Source: Punctularia strigosozonata HHB-11173 SS5 (Eukaryota > Basidiomycota > Agaricomycetes > Corticiales > Punctulariaceae). From it: a stretch of DNA of 64,000 bases. Below, one piece after another: positions 1-10,785 of the stretch (position 1 is its first letter; each line of letters opens with the position of its first letter). The stretch covers positions 1,946,531 through 2,010,530 of the forward strand of contig NW_006767435.1 in the NCBI RefSeq assembly GCF_000264995.1. The letters run 5' to 3'. The notes below the pieces were generated by a model that ran no database searches, was not told where the DNA came from, and worked only from the letters and a program-made list of their open reading frames with translations. Position numbers and translations under genes: made by a program.

Positions 1-168
1 GCCGTCTTTGCGTGGGCATGGTCGAGGAAATGCAATGCTTTAGCATCCGGGCAGAGGACCGAGAGCGAGACCGTTCAGGAGGGCCTGCGGGTCGTGACAA
101 AACGACTGGCTCGAATGCTTGCCGAGGAAGGGTATGTCAACCCCCACAATGCTTGTAAGGGGTATTGA
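1..168 (+). CDS. 3' end of an unidentified gene (partial)
   Basis: The first frame is open from base 1 to a TGA at 166-168, giving 55 residues that end in NPHNACKGY. The stretch is rich in Glu, Arg and Lys and could be a terminal helix plus a short tail. Nothing in it is recognisable as a domain, and the start lies outside the window. It could also be chance open frame, since 55 codons is short. It converges on the MIA40 gene, with about 350 bp between the two stops. Confidence 0.35.
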   Translation, partial: AVFAWAWSRKCNALASGQRTESETVQEGLRVVTKRLARMLAEEGYVNPHNACKGY

Positions 169-515
169 CCTAAAGCACTGGATAGGCAACATCTTGACAA
201 GACCCTGCAAGTCTTAGACGGACCCCGGTGGGCGATTGGCACTCACGAGTACAGAAGCGAGGACCTTTCAGGACTTGTTCAAGGATGGGTTCGTACTGCG
301 GCGTGAAAGGCCAAGCCAACTGTATCGTTGTGTTATGCGACTTGTTCGTGATATTGTAATCACCTCGTGTAATGAACACATCCTAGTGTTTATAGGTTGT
401 GGAGTAGCTGGCAAGGCCGACAAACCCTGGGCAAATGGAACCTGGAGTGCGAGTAGAGGTAGAGCTGAGCATTATAACAGGAGATAAGATACGGTACATG
501 CTGTCTAATGCTGCA
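169..515. other. convergent intergenic stretch
   Basis: This lies between the possible partial gene at the left edge and the MIA40 stop. Short open frames exist on both strands but none resembles a known protein. I see no RNA gene or repeat; it is probably made of two 3' UTRs. Confidence 0.4.
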
Positions 516-1402
516 TCATGGTGAACCTGTGCCGGTGGATGTGGACGACGAAAGTATTGCTGCGTCCGGTGATAATGATACAGAACCAACAGTGGCTTCA
601 GGTTGCTGATCCTGTCCCCCAGCAGGCGCAGGTGCGTCAAGTTCGTCGTCGTCGTCGTTCATGATTTCTGTTCGCGGTCACTTAAGACCGACCACGTCAT
701 GAACATATTAAGCAAGCACGCACCTTCACCATATACATCCGGATGCTCCCTAAAACAGTCTTGCATCGCCTTGAACTTCTCGACGCAGTTGATACCCTTG
801 GGCTCCTCCTCTGAGAAGACGAAGCAGGAGAATGCGTCGCGGAACTGCTGGCCACACGGTCCATGGGCCATGCCGCCAAGGCAGGGGCAATCCCAGTTGA
901 TCTCGCCGGTCTCTGGGTTGTAGGCGCCGCCGGAGGAGGGACTCTCGCCTTGCGCCTCCTCGGCGGTAGTATCCGGTGCAGTGGAGGCAGAGGAAGAGTC
1001 GGACGGGGTCATGGTTTCCTCCGCGACGAACTCTTCCGTGATCACGGCTGGTTCAGACGCCGTTGGTTGGGCTGGAGCCTTCGATCTTGGCTTTTGAGAT
1101 GACGCAGGGGTGATGGTGGGTCCAGAGCTGACTGCCTTCGTGGAGAGCGGCCGACGGGCTGCGGGCGGTCGCTCATGGTATGCCTACGACAAGACAAGGG
1201 TATACAACCTACCAGTGGTCTCCTCCGCATCAAGCGCAACATTGTTTGCTCCCGACGTTGTCCTCCATGCAAGGTACGCGCCGGCTGCAGCGGTACCGAC
1301 AAGCACCAACGCGCCTTGGTTCCCGCGCGGTATTTGTTGCGCCTGACGCGCAGTTGTCTGCATGCATCGCCGGAGAGGCAGTCGGGACAGTGAGCGCAGC
1401 AT
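516..1402 (-). CDS. MIA40: mitochondrial intermembrane space import and assembly protein MIA40 (CHCHD4)
   Basis: MIA40 is the oxidoreductase that traps small Cys-rich proteins in the mitochondrial intermembrane space by forming mixed disulfides; Erv1 reoxidises it. Three exons read cleanly: 1402-1213, 1131-724 and 667-516, giving 249 residues. The N-terminus is Arg-rich ([14 protein letters not shown]) and is followed by a hydrophobic segment ([16 protein letters not shown]), the presequence plus inner-membrane anchor expected of the fungal long form. An acidic Ser/Thr/Glu-rich linker leads to the catalytic CPC (NWDCPCLGG) and then the twin CX9C core ([11 protein letters not shown] and [11 protein letters not shown]). 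The third exon adds an acidic, low-complexity tail beginning IMNDDDDEL. All catalytic and structural cysteines are present. The gene is divergent from the phosphatase gene. Confidence 0.95.
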
Positions 1403-1915
1403 TATTTTGTGGTAGTAAGCAGGAACAGAGGTATGTGTCAGCGAGGTCAGGCTGCCCCGACGAAGGACTCGGAGGTGGCTGACGAAATTTCGGCGGGGAG
1501 GTTTCCGAGTCCGACTCCGCGAATGAGGTGGATGACGCCGCGTGACTGTCACAAGTGATCACATCGCCTCCGGCAGGCTTGACGACCGACTATCGTCTTC
1601 ACTCTACAGGATTTAATTCATTCGTCAAGCCATTGACCGGGATCTTTTCGGCGTCTACAATTACTCTGTGTGATCATGAGCCGGCCATTGCTAACAGCCT
1701 GCGATGTCGAGGTCGTCCGGAAAGACGTCATTTTGATCCGTCAACGGAGCTATCCCCTCTTCACGCGCTTCGTCGCAACCTGGAGGTCAACGCGAGCCTA
1801 TGATGCAATCACCAGGCTCGCAGCACGTACATAAACCACCCGACGTGCAACGTACGAGCTAGTTTGACGACCACAACCACCGTGGTCCTCGCGAAACCGT
1901 CGTGTTGTTATCGCG
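1403..1915. promoter_or_regulatory. shared divergent promoter region, MIA40 / acid phosphatase
   Basis: About 510 bp separate the two divergent start codons. No clear TATA box or known operator stands out. The label rests only on gene orientation. Confidence 0.4.
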
Positions 1916-3939
1916 ATGTGCAGGCTGGCATCTCTGCTCGCAGTTGTCCTACTTACGGCCCACGTTTCGTGCTACCCATCAGCTTACCTGCAGCGTTCCG
2001 GCACCATCCCAGTGGAAAATGTTCGACGAGTGGACCGCGTGACCGTCCCACACCGCGTCAGACAAGTAGTACCCGACGACGAAAGTTCAGACGACTTCAG
2101 CGTTCTGCACCGTGAGCCCCATTCGTCATTGTTTTCCTTCATCTCAGGTTTGTCTAGACTTGTCTGGCGACTCGCCGTACTTCAGCTCTCCCGGAGTTGG
2201 CCTTACCGCCGCCGTGCCCACCGGTTGCAACGTCACCCGAGCGACCTACCTCATCCGGCACTCGGACATCTACGCCAACGATTGGGAATACGAGAACACG
2301 CTGTCGCCGTTCATCGAGAAGCTTGGCAACTTCACAGACCGGGATGTCTTCACAAGAGATTCGGCACTCGCCTTCCTTGCGAACTGGACGAGCCCGTATA
2401 CGGATCCTGATGAGCAGATTGAGAAGGTGACAGACCTCGGAAAGGCAGATGCCGCAGCGTTGGGAGCACTGATCGCCCAAAGACACGAAAGCATCCTCAG
2501 TGTGAATGGGAGCGGCCAGTTCAAAGTGTGGACAGCGGACGCTTCCAGAGATCAAGCGAGTTTTTGGACATGACACAGGATATGCCGGTGCTTATGAGAT
2601 TTGTTTGCATATAGGATACTGCTCGTGCTTTCGTAGAAGGTTTCAATACGACGTTCTCTGATGTCTCCCTGATCGTTGTCGAAGAAGGAGAAGAACAAGC
2701 CGCGAATACCCTCACTCCACATGTGAGCAATCGAAAATCATCGTCTCTATTTCTCAAGCTAAATTGGCGTTTTATAGGAGTCCTGTGAAGATTATGACTC
2801 GGACGCCGGCTCTACTGAGCAGGACAGGTTCATCGCGATCTATACACCTCCCATCGCCTCTCGCCTGAACCAGCTCACGCCTTCGTTTAACTGGACAAAC
2901 GATGACGTATACGCAGCTCAGAGTCTGTGCGGGTACGACACCGTCATCAGAAACCAGACCAGTGGATTCTGTAAAATATTTGGCGAGGACGAGTGGTTGG
3001 CGTTTGAGTACGGTTAGTGCGGCATTCTGACGCACATGCGAATGCACGAAGCTGACGCTGTGCCTACAGCGAACGACCTGATGTATCACCGCTCGCTCGG
3101 TTACGGAAACGAATTCGCCCCGGTGCTGGGCATGCCCTGGATTTCGGCTTCGGCCCGTCTGCTCTCTGGAACGGCTAACACGACCCAAACGAACGCGAAC
3201 TCGAGTGCTGATACACAGAACCTTTGGATCAGCTTCACACATCGCGAAGGTATGTCATCCCAGCTCGACCTGCAAGGTACATTCACTTATACATGGCGAA
3301 TTCTATAGAGCCTCCGTTCATCGTAACCGCCCTTGGCCTCTTCAATACCTCAAACGCGTCGATGCCGACCAACCGCATCAACTACGAGCGCGCATGGAAG
3401 ACGTCAGAGATATTGCCGTTCCTGGCGAATGTAGCATTGGAGCGCATGGAGTGCGACGCGACTGCCGTCGGGCACAACACGAGCGGAACTTACATTAGGA
3501 CGTTGGTAAACTCGGCCACTATCCCGCTTCCTGGTACGTGCCACGAGCAATGCGGAGGTCGAGGACGCGGCTTACCCATCGCGGTTTAGACTGTGCAAGC
3601 GGGCCAGACGGTTCCTGCCCGCTAGCGGACTTCCAGTCCTTCATCGCCGCGCGTGAATCGCTGTACGGCGACTTCTCTACCGCGTGCGGCCTGAATTCAA
3701 CTAATGCAACGAACACCTTGGGGATATACGAGGGATTCCTCCCCGACGGCGGCGCCGCGGTGCAAGTGACCACCATATTGCTCAATGGGACGGACGGCAA
3801 CGGCGTTGGCGCGAAGAAGAAGGGAGGGAGCGGATCGAATTCTACGAGTACGAGCGAGGCGCTCACGACAACAAGCTCGCAAAGGAAAACCGTAACGATC
3901 GTCGCCGCACTGGTAGCGATTGCTGCGCTCGCCCTCTGA
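1916..3939 (+). CDS. GPI-anchored histidine acid phosphatase superfamily protein with altered catalytic motif
   Basis: This is a multi-exon secreted protein of the phytase/acid phosphatase clan. It starts with a signal peptide (MCRLASLLAVVLLTAHVSCY). The phytase-like stretch HHLSGDSPYFSSPGVGL is formed by splicing near 2115/2151. The motif that should be RHGxRxP reads IRHSDIYANDWEY: the nucleophile Arg-His is kept, but the second Arg and the Pro are gone. The distal HD/HAE-type motif reads SFTHREEPPFIVTALGLF across an intron near 3250-3308. Many N-glycosylation sequons are visible. The C-terminus is Ser/Thr-rich and ends in a hydrophobic segment (TVTIVAALVAIAALAL) without a charged tail, typical of a GPI signal. 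It probably sits at the cell surface or wall. Its activity is uncertain because of the motif changes. Confidence 0.88.
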
Positions 3940-4241
3940 TCGGAGCCAAAATGCAGAGTATCTGTGCACGTTTCGTCGATTGTTGCCAAACCGTCTACTA
4001 TGCATCAACCGGATACGAAACTAGCGTGAGATATGTAACAATTCCCCCGTGCGCACGCCACAGTATACGCTGCCACTATTGATGCATTTCATGACTATTT
4101 CGACAGTAGTAAGAGCAGCCATCTTGTATTGTACGAAGCATATGGACGAGGGATCGACACCGGTCTCACCCACCAATACCCAGAATATACTATACAATTC
4201 ACAAAGAGTGTTTGTTCCAATAAATAGAATCGCCCAATAAA

Positions 4242-5775
4242 TCACTGGAAGTAGAGGCCAACCCATCCGCTGGGGGATGACACAGACAGCTTGTCCTGGC
4301 CGTCCTTGTTGCCGACATAGGCATCGTTATTCATCAGGCCCTGTACGCCCTTGGCGGTGTACGACTTCGCCCGCACGTCCAAGTGGCCGTTGAAGGACGC
4401 ACCCTCGTAGTGGAGGTAGGTGTCGCCACGGCCCTGGACGAGGTGCTCGCTGTTGACCGCACGGTGAGGGCTGCTCGAGAGGTAGCGGACATCCGTCCTG
4501 CCGAAGCCCGTGACCGTGCTGAACGACGCGGGTCCGTCGTGCTCGGCGTGAGATCCATGGACGGGTACGGCGTGCACGTTGACGATGCCGTCGCCGCGCT
4601 GCGTCGTGACCGTCGTTTTGTCAAGGATGGACACTTCGCCGACGATCCAGCCGCGGTACACCTCGAGACCCAGCCGCTTGGCCTTCACGCTCTCGTGCGG
4701 CGCGAGGATGTTGTCCCTGCTCATCTTGTACATCGTGACGAAGAGCGTGTCGAGTTCGAGGCCGGTGGCGTCCGGTGCGAACTGGACGTGCGAGAGTGTG
4801 TGCGTCTTCACGTGGAGGCGCTGGAGGTTCGGCGGGACGTAGATCGTCGCGTCGTATCGCATGCATGCGTCCGTGATGCTGTGCGAGAAGGCCGGGGTAG
4901 AGAGGACGGCGCGGCTATCGGAAGTGGTCCCTTCGGGGCCATCGGCTGTGGGTATGTGCACGTTGACGTCCTTCAGAATGTCGGCATTGTTCGAACGGAG
5001 GGTCATCTCGAAGACGACGTGGGTGGCATCCTCCGCGCCTTGAGCGATGGTGAGTGTGCCGACGGCGTCGCCGCGGAGGTCGAGCATGTGGTCAGCTTTC
5101 TCAGTGCCGATGGGGATATGGTAGCGCTGAGTGTCGTAGTTGTAGATGTAGGGCGCTTGCTTGCCCGAGCATCCGAGAGATGTTCCGAAGACGGGCATGC
5201 CATCCAGACCAGTCTCTTGAGGCTGGAGAAACCTGAGTTGAAGGAACTGAGACTGAGACAAAAGATACTCACGCTTACAGCCCAGATGATGAGTTTGACG
5301 GCCCCGAATATCAGAAAGAGGAGTACAGTGATGCCGAGGGCTTTGCAGAAAAGGCCGCAGCTGACGTGGTCAAGTGTCAGCATGAGCCATGTCCTGATAA
5401 TTCATCGAACACCTACTTCAGACCACAGCAGACGCACCATCCCGGCTGACGTTTCCTCTTCTGGCGCGCAGAAGGAATATCCGTATTAAGGAGAGCCTCC
5501 TGGGCCTCCTCGTCGCCATCTCTGTAGCGCGGAGGCGCTCCAGTCGGCGTCGACAATGCTACCCGCCCAAGTTCATCGTCTTCTTCCGAGGAGACTTGTC
5601 GGTCTGAGAAACCCAAGGTCAACTTTCTGCGTCTGTTGTGACTAGCTGCGGTGCACTCACATTCGTCAAACTTGTCCTTGATGTGCAGCGCAGTCATCAC
5701 CGCGCCGACGGTGCCCCAGAATGTGACACCCCGCTTGAAGTTGGGCGACGTCGGCGTATGCGAGAGCTGCGGCAT
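4242..5775 (-). CDS. conserved single-pass membrane protein of unknown function
   Basis: I do not recognise the family. The start is MPQLSHTPTSPNFKRG. An intron with GTGAGT/CTCAG borders near 5663-5607 probably joins the N-terminus to an acidic segment ending in a Cys pair (GWCVCCGL). A further exon (about 5365-5270) holds one strong transmembrane helix, ALGITVLLFLIFGAVKLIIW. The last exon of about 330 codons (to 4242) is predicted to be beta-rich, with phrases such as NVHIPTADGPEG, and resembles the repetitive beta-sheet domains of adhesin-like proteins (inference). The layout is cytoplasmic N-terminus, one helix, then a large extracytoplasmic domain. The gene converges on the acid phosphatase gene. 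Confidence 0.72.
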
Positions 5776-6926
5776 ATTAGCGTACGCTCGGGATGATGAA
5801 TAAAGGAGGGTTTAGCGCGAAAAGGCCGCCTAAGAGCTTTCCTCATCGTTTGCCGTGGTAGGCGCATTATATGAGCGCCCTGGGCCGGTGCCGATTATCG
5901 CAGAGCTCAGCAGGTTCTCAGGCCGTCCGAGGCTCGCGGCGCAACCGTCGCTTGGAACGGGAAGGTCTAGGAACCATCAAGATTACGCGCGCCCCGCCGT
6001 CCGAAACGAAGCCGCTCGGCGAAGAGAGCGGCGATGAAGAGAGGCACCAGCTATCGGCCACAGCCAAAGCCATGGCTCGAACTTGGCCTCGACTGTGCGT
6101 TCGAAAGGCGGGTTGTAAGTAACACCGACTTGAGCTCTGCAGGGCTGCGTAGGAATCCATCTTTGACGAAGCAGGTGAAAGGCCGCCGCGTGTGAGCGTA
6201 CGGGGTGATGGATCAACACAGACCAAGGGCATACGTGGAAAGCAGGGGAGAGGCGGTGAAATCAAATTCCATGTAATCGCATGAGATATGACATACAGTA
6301 TGGATCCACCTGATGTGAAACATCCGTTTCACTTCTGTCCGCTCTCCTTCAATTCTTGCTCAAACCTTTATTGGATTCACACATAGATAGCCATTAGCCA
6401 TGTACATGTTCAGTCATAGTCTGAAGCCATTAAGAGCACGGTGCAGAACTTATTCTGCCAGAGGGATGCCGGTCAGAAATCTATTAATAAGCATTGTGTA
6501 TCGGCCTGCGCGATTTGCGTAGACTGCTCCTCTCACTCAGATAATTAAATATCTCGGATATGTTGAGATGATACCCCTACTCTGATATGTACCAAGTATT
6601 AAATTATCAGAGGTGCTGTGGGATGCTTGAGGCGCCAAAATGGTACATATATCAGGTGGGTCCATAGTATACCATTCGTAACGCGCTCGCCGCTTCATTT
6701 TCGCTGGGCTCTTGGTTGTGGCCGAGATCGAATGCGACAATGACTCGGATCATTGCTCACCGATCATAGGTCTATTATACTGCTGCCGTTCCGGAACCGG
6801 GACAGGGAGATAGGCGCCCGTCGTATCGGCCGCAGAGCGGTTCGGCGTCGTTATGATGGTCCCGGCGAGCCCGTAGCAAAGCGTAGTTCGACCGAAAGCA
6901 TTTCCGTGGCGCATAGTACTTGGTTG
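5776..6926. other. 1.15-kb stretch without a recognisable gene
   Basis: The part from 5840 to 6265 is GC-rich with short open frames on both strands (for example 6265-5918 on the minus strand), but none resembles a known protein and none has convincing splice partners. The part from 6270 to 6780 is AT-rich and looks noncoding. No repeat with clear ends was found. Confidence 0.4.
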
Positions 6927-7633
6927 CTACCCGCGCGCCTGCGTCGATGTTGAGGAAGCTTCCAAAGCTGAGTCTGCAAGCCTTGAAGTTTTGGATCCCT
7001 CGGACGCTTTATTCTTCATGGCATTGGAGACCGCTTTACTTCGAGCATAAGCCGCCTGCCCGACGAATGCGACAACACCCTGGCGAGTAGAAAGCGTATA
7101 GACACCGTATAAAGAGGGAATTATTTTGCTTACTATGACAATGAGAGCGATGATTGTCCTATCCTTCCACCTATCGTCTAGCTGGGGATTCAGTTCCGGG
7201 CGGGATCTCCATATTTCAGCTCGCTTGTTATAGTTTCGCCTTGCAGACGCGTTCTCTTGCGCCAGGAATGCTTCTGCAGGCTTTCCCCGGAGGGCATCGT
7301 ACGCGGCGCTGATGAGATGGAAACGCTCTTGCGCAGTCTCTGGCGGAACAGATCGGGAAGCTGGTGAATCAGGGTGATAGATTCGTACCAGGTCATAGTC
7401 TACGGGAGACAAGCTAGGCTTCAGTCAGACTCCTCCTGAGGGTTGCATGGCGTACATCGTTGTTTGATGTCGCTCTCGGACGCAGCAGGGGGAAGATGGA
7501 AGATTTGGTGAGGCGTTGGATGTCTGTGAGCTGGCCATGGGTAGGGATTCGGCGCGTTTGAACCATATCTTCTTGCGCATCCGTATGTCTGAAACAGAAT
7601 ACTTTGTTGACATCGCCGAGGGATGTGCAACAT
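6927..7633 (-). CDS. membrane-anchored J-domain (DnaJ-like) protein, probably mitochondrial
   Basis: J-domain proteins stimulate the ATPase of Hsp70. An intron (about 7463-7400) splits the J domain: the first exon carries IFHLPPAASESDIKQR and the second YYDLVRIYHPDSPASR, so the HPD tripeptide is present. Helix IV-like sequence follows (RFHLISAAYDALRG). After a basic linker comes a hydrophobic segment, TIIALIVIVSKIIPSLYGVY, likely a membrane anchor, and then an Ala/Ser/Lys-rich tail. The N-terminus MLHIPRRCQQSILFQTYGCA is basic and lacks acids, like a mitochondrial presequence. This resembles small fungal J-proteins bound to the inner membrane, but no exact orthologue is claimed. The next gene upstream is HSP20, another chaperone. 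Confidence 0.85.
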
Positions 7634-7979
7634 CACCAAGCGTCGGACGTCGACGACGACCGTGACAGACAAAGGTCACTCCGATCCAATGACCACGTGA
7701 ACACTTACCGCTTTCATTCCATGTCAAGTCATGCACATCTTTGTTTCTAACTGCTTGGGACATCAACGTGCATCAACCTCGCTGTTGGCGAGTGATACCC
7801 TATCTCGAAGCCTGGCCCAGAAGAATACTGGCTGACAATGCAGATCACCCCATGTCTTGTAAGGGGTTCGGGGAATATTTCATACGCATAACGCTGTTCG
7901 ATCGCAGACTTATTGATTCAGAATACATTGGACTGCCAGCAACGTTGATCAACGAATGCCCGTACATGTGTTTATTAAC

Positions 7980-8506
7980 TCAGGCGACGTTGATCTTCTT
8001 GGGGGCGGTTTCTGGTGTTGTTCTCGGGAACGTCACCGTCAACACACCGTTCTCCATCGACGCCTTGACGTCGCCGTCCTTGATTCCTTGTGGCAATGGG
8101 AGCGTCCTCAAGAACTTGCCGAACCGCCGCTCGCGCACAGTGTAGCCGTTTTCGTCGTGCTCGCTCGAGGTTTTGCTCTCGCCGGAGACGGTGAGCCGAT
8201 TGTTGAGCACTTCGATACTGACGTCTTCTTTCTTCAAGCCAGGAAGCTCGAATGTCGCAGTGACAGTATTGGTTTCCTTGTTATCGTGCAAGTCCATTCT
8301 GGAACGCTTCGGTTAGCTGCTCACTCTTAAACTATGTACAAGCGGATGATCGCATACCTTGGACGAACTTGACTAGATGCTCCGCCTGACGAGTGCTGGA
8401 CTTCGCCGCCGTTGCCGGCCGTGCGTGCATTGAACGCCTCTTCGAAGAGACGGTCGAAGTCGGATACGCTGATGACGGGTTCGTACCAGAAAGTCGAGAG
8501 CGACAT
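7980..8506 (-). CDS. HSP20: small heat-shock protein HSP20 (alpha-crystallin family)
   Basis: This is an ATP-independent holdase that binds unfolding proteins. Two exons, 8506-8358 and 8298-7980, give 155 residues. The N-terminal arm begins MSLSTFWYEPVISVSDFDRL. The alpha-crystallin domain runs from about residue 50 to the end, with ATFELPGLKKEDVSIEV at its start and the signature GVLTVTFPR near the end. The C-terminus APKKINVA supplies the I-x-V motif used in oligomer contacts. The intron lies just before the alpha-crystallin domain. A candidate heat-shock element and a TATA-like TATATAAC lie upstream. Confidence 0.95.
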
Positions 8507-8588
8507 GGTCAGGTCGTTGTTGAGAGGACTTAATGTGTGGAGATATGCGTTACGATTGAGTTGGTCTCCATAACTCGCCCCAAGGACA

Positions 8589-8753
8589 GTTATATACCTC
8601 GAGCGATGCCACTTTCTACAACGTTGACGAAATCACTGGCGTCAGTAACGTATACCTTCACATCATAGCAAACAGAAGAAGACTGTTCTCGGCTATTCGA
8701 AATGTAAATCAAGCTTGTGACACAGCATTCGAAAGAAACTTCCGAATGCTTCT
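8589..8753 (-). promoter_or_regulatory. HSP20 promoter: TATA-like box and candidate heat-shock element
   Basis: On the coding strand of HSP20, TATATAAC (8596-8589) lies about 85 bp before the start codon. Further up, at 8734-8753 (plus strand), the 20 bases AGAAACTTCCGAATGCTTCT read as four 5-bp units in the nGAAn/nTTCn register, with the third unit imperfect (gAATg). This is the layout bound by heat-shock factor. The assignment is inference from motif and position. Confidence 0.5.
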
Positions 8754-9146
8754 GAGAAGCCGCACGCCATATCGGGAAGGCGGAAGCAAACGTACGGGAT
8801 GCAGATGCGGCTGAGGTTCATTGGACTTTCAAGCATGACCACCTGCTCACTCGTCCGCGCAGGATGCGCGCAACCGGTCATCGGATTTCGCATATTGCTC
8901 TAACCAAGGTTCCACACAGCGAGCGCGCATGATCGTCTTACTGAATGTCTTCAAGCGAGACATGGGATCTATCGATGGGTATGGGGTGGCTCGGTTGTCA
9001 GGAACTATCGATCTGTGGTGGTGGGTGTAGTTGACGATAACTCTGCATCCACCACACGAATAATGGGTTGACATCCCACCGCAGGGGACGTGAGTGAAAA
9101 TTCGGCAACAGAGAATACATGATGGAACCAAAGCGGAATCGACGAC
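8754..9146. other. intergenic stretch between HSP20 promoter and RPS2 3' end
   Basis: There are no convincing coding frames, RNA genes or repeats here. It probably contains distal HSP20 promoter sequence and the RPS2 3' UTR. Confidence 0.35.
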
Positions 9147-10035
9147 CTAATAGGCCTTCTTGCCCGCGGTGAGCTGAAGGTGCGCACTGTGCTCGTCGTA
9201 GGGCAGCTTCGACACCGGGATCTCACGCCAGAGATCAGGAGTGAGGAAGGCGTAGGTCTTCGTGATCTGCAAAGAACGTGAAACGGGGGCCTCATTCGAA
9301 TGGAACGAGTACGTACGGCAACGAAGGTCGCCTTCAAGAAGTTGCCCATAGTCGCAGTCGAACCCTTCGACTGAGTGTACACGTCCTGAACGCCGGCAAG
9401 CTGAAGCATACGCTTCGACGCCGGGGCGGCGACGATACCGGTACCACGAGGAGCAGGGATAAGGCGGCACATGACGGAGCCGACCTTGCCGCTGACTTTT
9501 GAGGGGACAGTGTGGGGGTCACCGAGCTTGGCACCCCAGTAACCTCTCCTGACGGGGATGACGGAAAGCTTCGCGAGGATGATGGCGCCGCGGATCGCTG
9601 TTGCAACTTCCTTCGCGCACTTGACACCAAGACCAACGTGACCGTCAAAGTCACCGATGGCGACGAACGCCTTGAAACGCGTGCGCTGGCCGGCACGAGT
9701 CTGCTTTTGCACGGGCATGATCTTCATTACCTCATCCTTGAGCTTGGGGAGGAAGAAATCGACAATTTGGTATTCCTTGACGGGAAGCGAGAAGAGGTAA
9801 ATCTCCTCCATCGACTTGATTTTCCCGTCCTTCACGAGACGACCCAGCTTGGTGACGGGAACCCTGTGTTCGTCACAGAATATTATTTGATGTTAACTCC
9901 GTACGGCGCCTGTTGTACGCACCACTCCTTCTCCTCGTCTTTGCGACCGCCACGGCGAGGTCCACGGCGCCCCCGGCCGCGATCACCACCACGTCCACGT
10001 CCGAATCCTCCGCGTCCGCGTCCAGAGTCAGCCAT
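9147..10035 (-). CDS. RPS2: 40S ribosomal protein S2 (uS5)
   Basis: This is an essential small-subunit protein near the decoding centre. The first exon encodes an RGG/GRG-rich N-terminus ([17 protein letters not shown]), typical of eukaryotic S2 and a methylation target. An intron with GTGCGT/ACACAG borders (about 9923-9862) splits the Trp codon before [15 protein letters not shown]. The conserved body follows: [39 protein letters not shown] (S5 fold), [17 protein letters not shown] and [21 protein letters not shown] second intron (about 9318-9268) precedes [15 protein letters not shown]. The C-terminus is [10 protein letters not shown]. Codon use is strongly biased toward C-ending codons, as expected for a ribosomal protein. 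The gene is divergent from the antizyme gene. Confidence 0.97.
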
Positions 10036-10785
10036 CGTGATGCCGGGAATAGCTGTGGTATCGGATGTCAGTACATGAAGCTCATCCGACTCTAACAGCG
10101 GCGATCCATCGCAATGAGCAATCCGATCCAGCCTCCATCCCATTCACAGCGTCCCAGCATACACTCAAAGACCATTATAGCATCAGGATACGCACAGTTT
10201 TGAGTCTTGCGGGTTGTCGGCGTCGACGAGCAGTGTAGAGAGTACCACACTAGATTTGGCGTCGATAAGTCCAAATCAGGAATTACTCCCCCAGTTTACG
10301 TATAGTCAACACTTATCAGAATTACTCCATTCCAGATTAGATCGATTCTTCCGACAGTCCTCCGGGCCAAGCTTGGCATCTACTCATACTTTCATCCACA
10401 GCTACGCGTATTGCGTGGTGATGATATAATGACCTTAGGCTCAACTACGACGTTAGAAATAAATTGAGCGCATGTGCAATAGGCCAGTTAATTACTTGTG
10501 TGAATGAGGGTGGCGTGGGTCCGGTGGACCCCGGCTTACGTGATCGATGGAGAGATTTATATGTTCCATGCCATGAGGCCCGCTTGCTTGCTGACTCTTG
10601 CCCGCGCGCACGTCGCTGCTCATCGTCCCGAACTTCGATCGGCAAGCGCATGATCCGTTCTCCAGTTGAAAGCAGACGCTGATATCTCACTACTAGCCTC
10701 TTGCTCATCCAGCCGCTTTAGCTGCTTGTTAGAAACTCTCCACCAGCTCAACACCTAACAGCATATCAGATCAAGTTGGCACCTC
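10036..10785. promoter_or_regulatory. divergent promoter region, RPS2 / antizyme
   Basis: About 750 bp lie between two divergent starts. Short open frames occur on both strands, without similarity I can see. It presumably carries both promoters and 5' UTRs. Confidence 0.4.

Noticed and set aside
4383-5489. 368-codon open frame on the plus strand
   Set aside because: It is a GC-rich shadow of the minus-strand membrane-protein gene, whose exons have splice borders and a transmembrane helix. The plus-strand translation is Arg/Val/Glu-rich with no domain.
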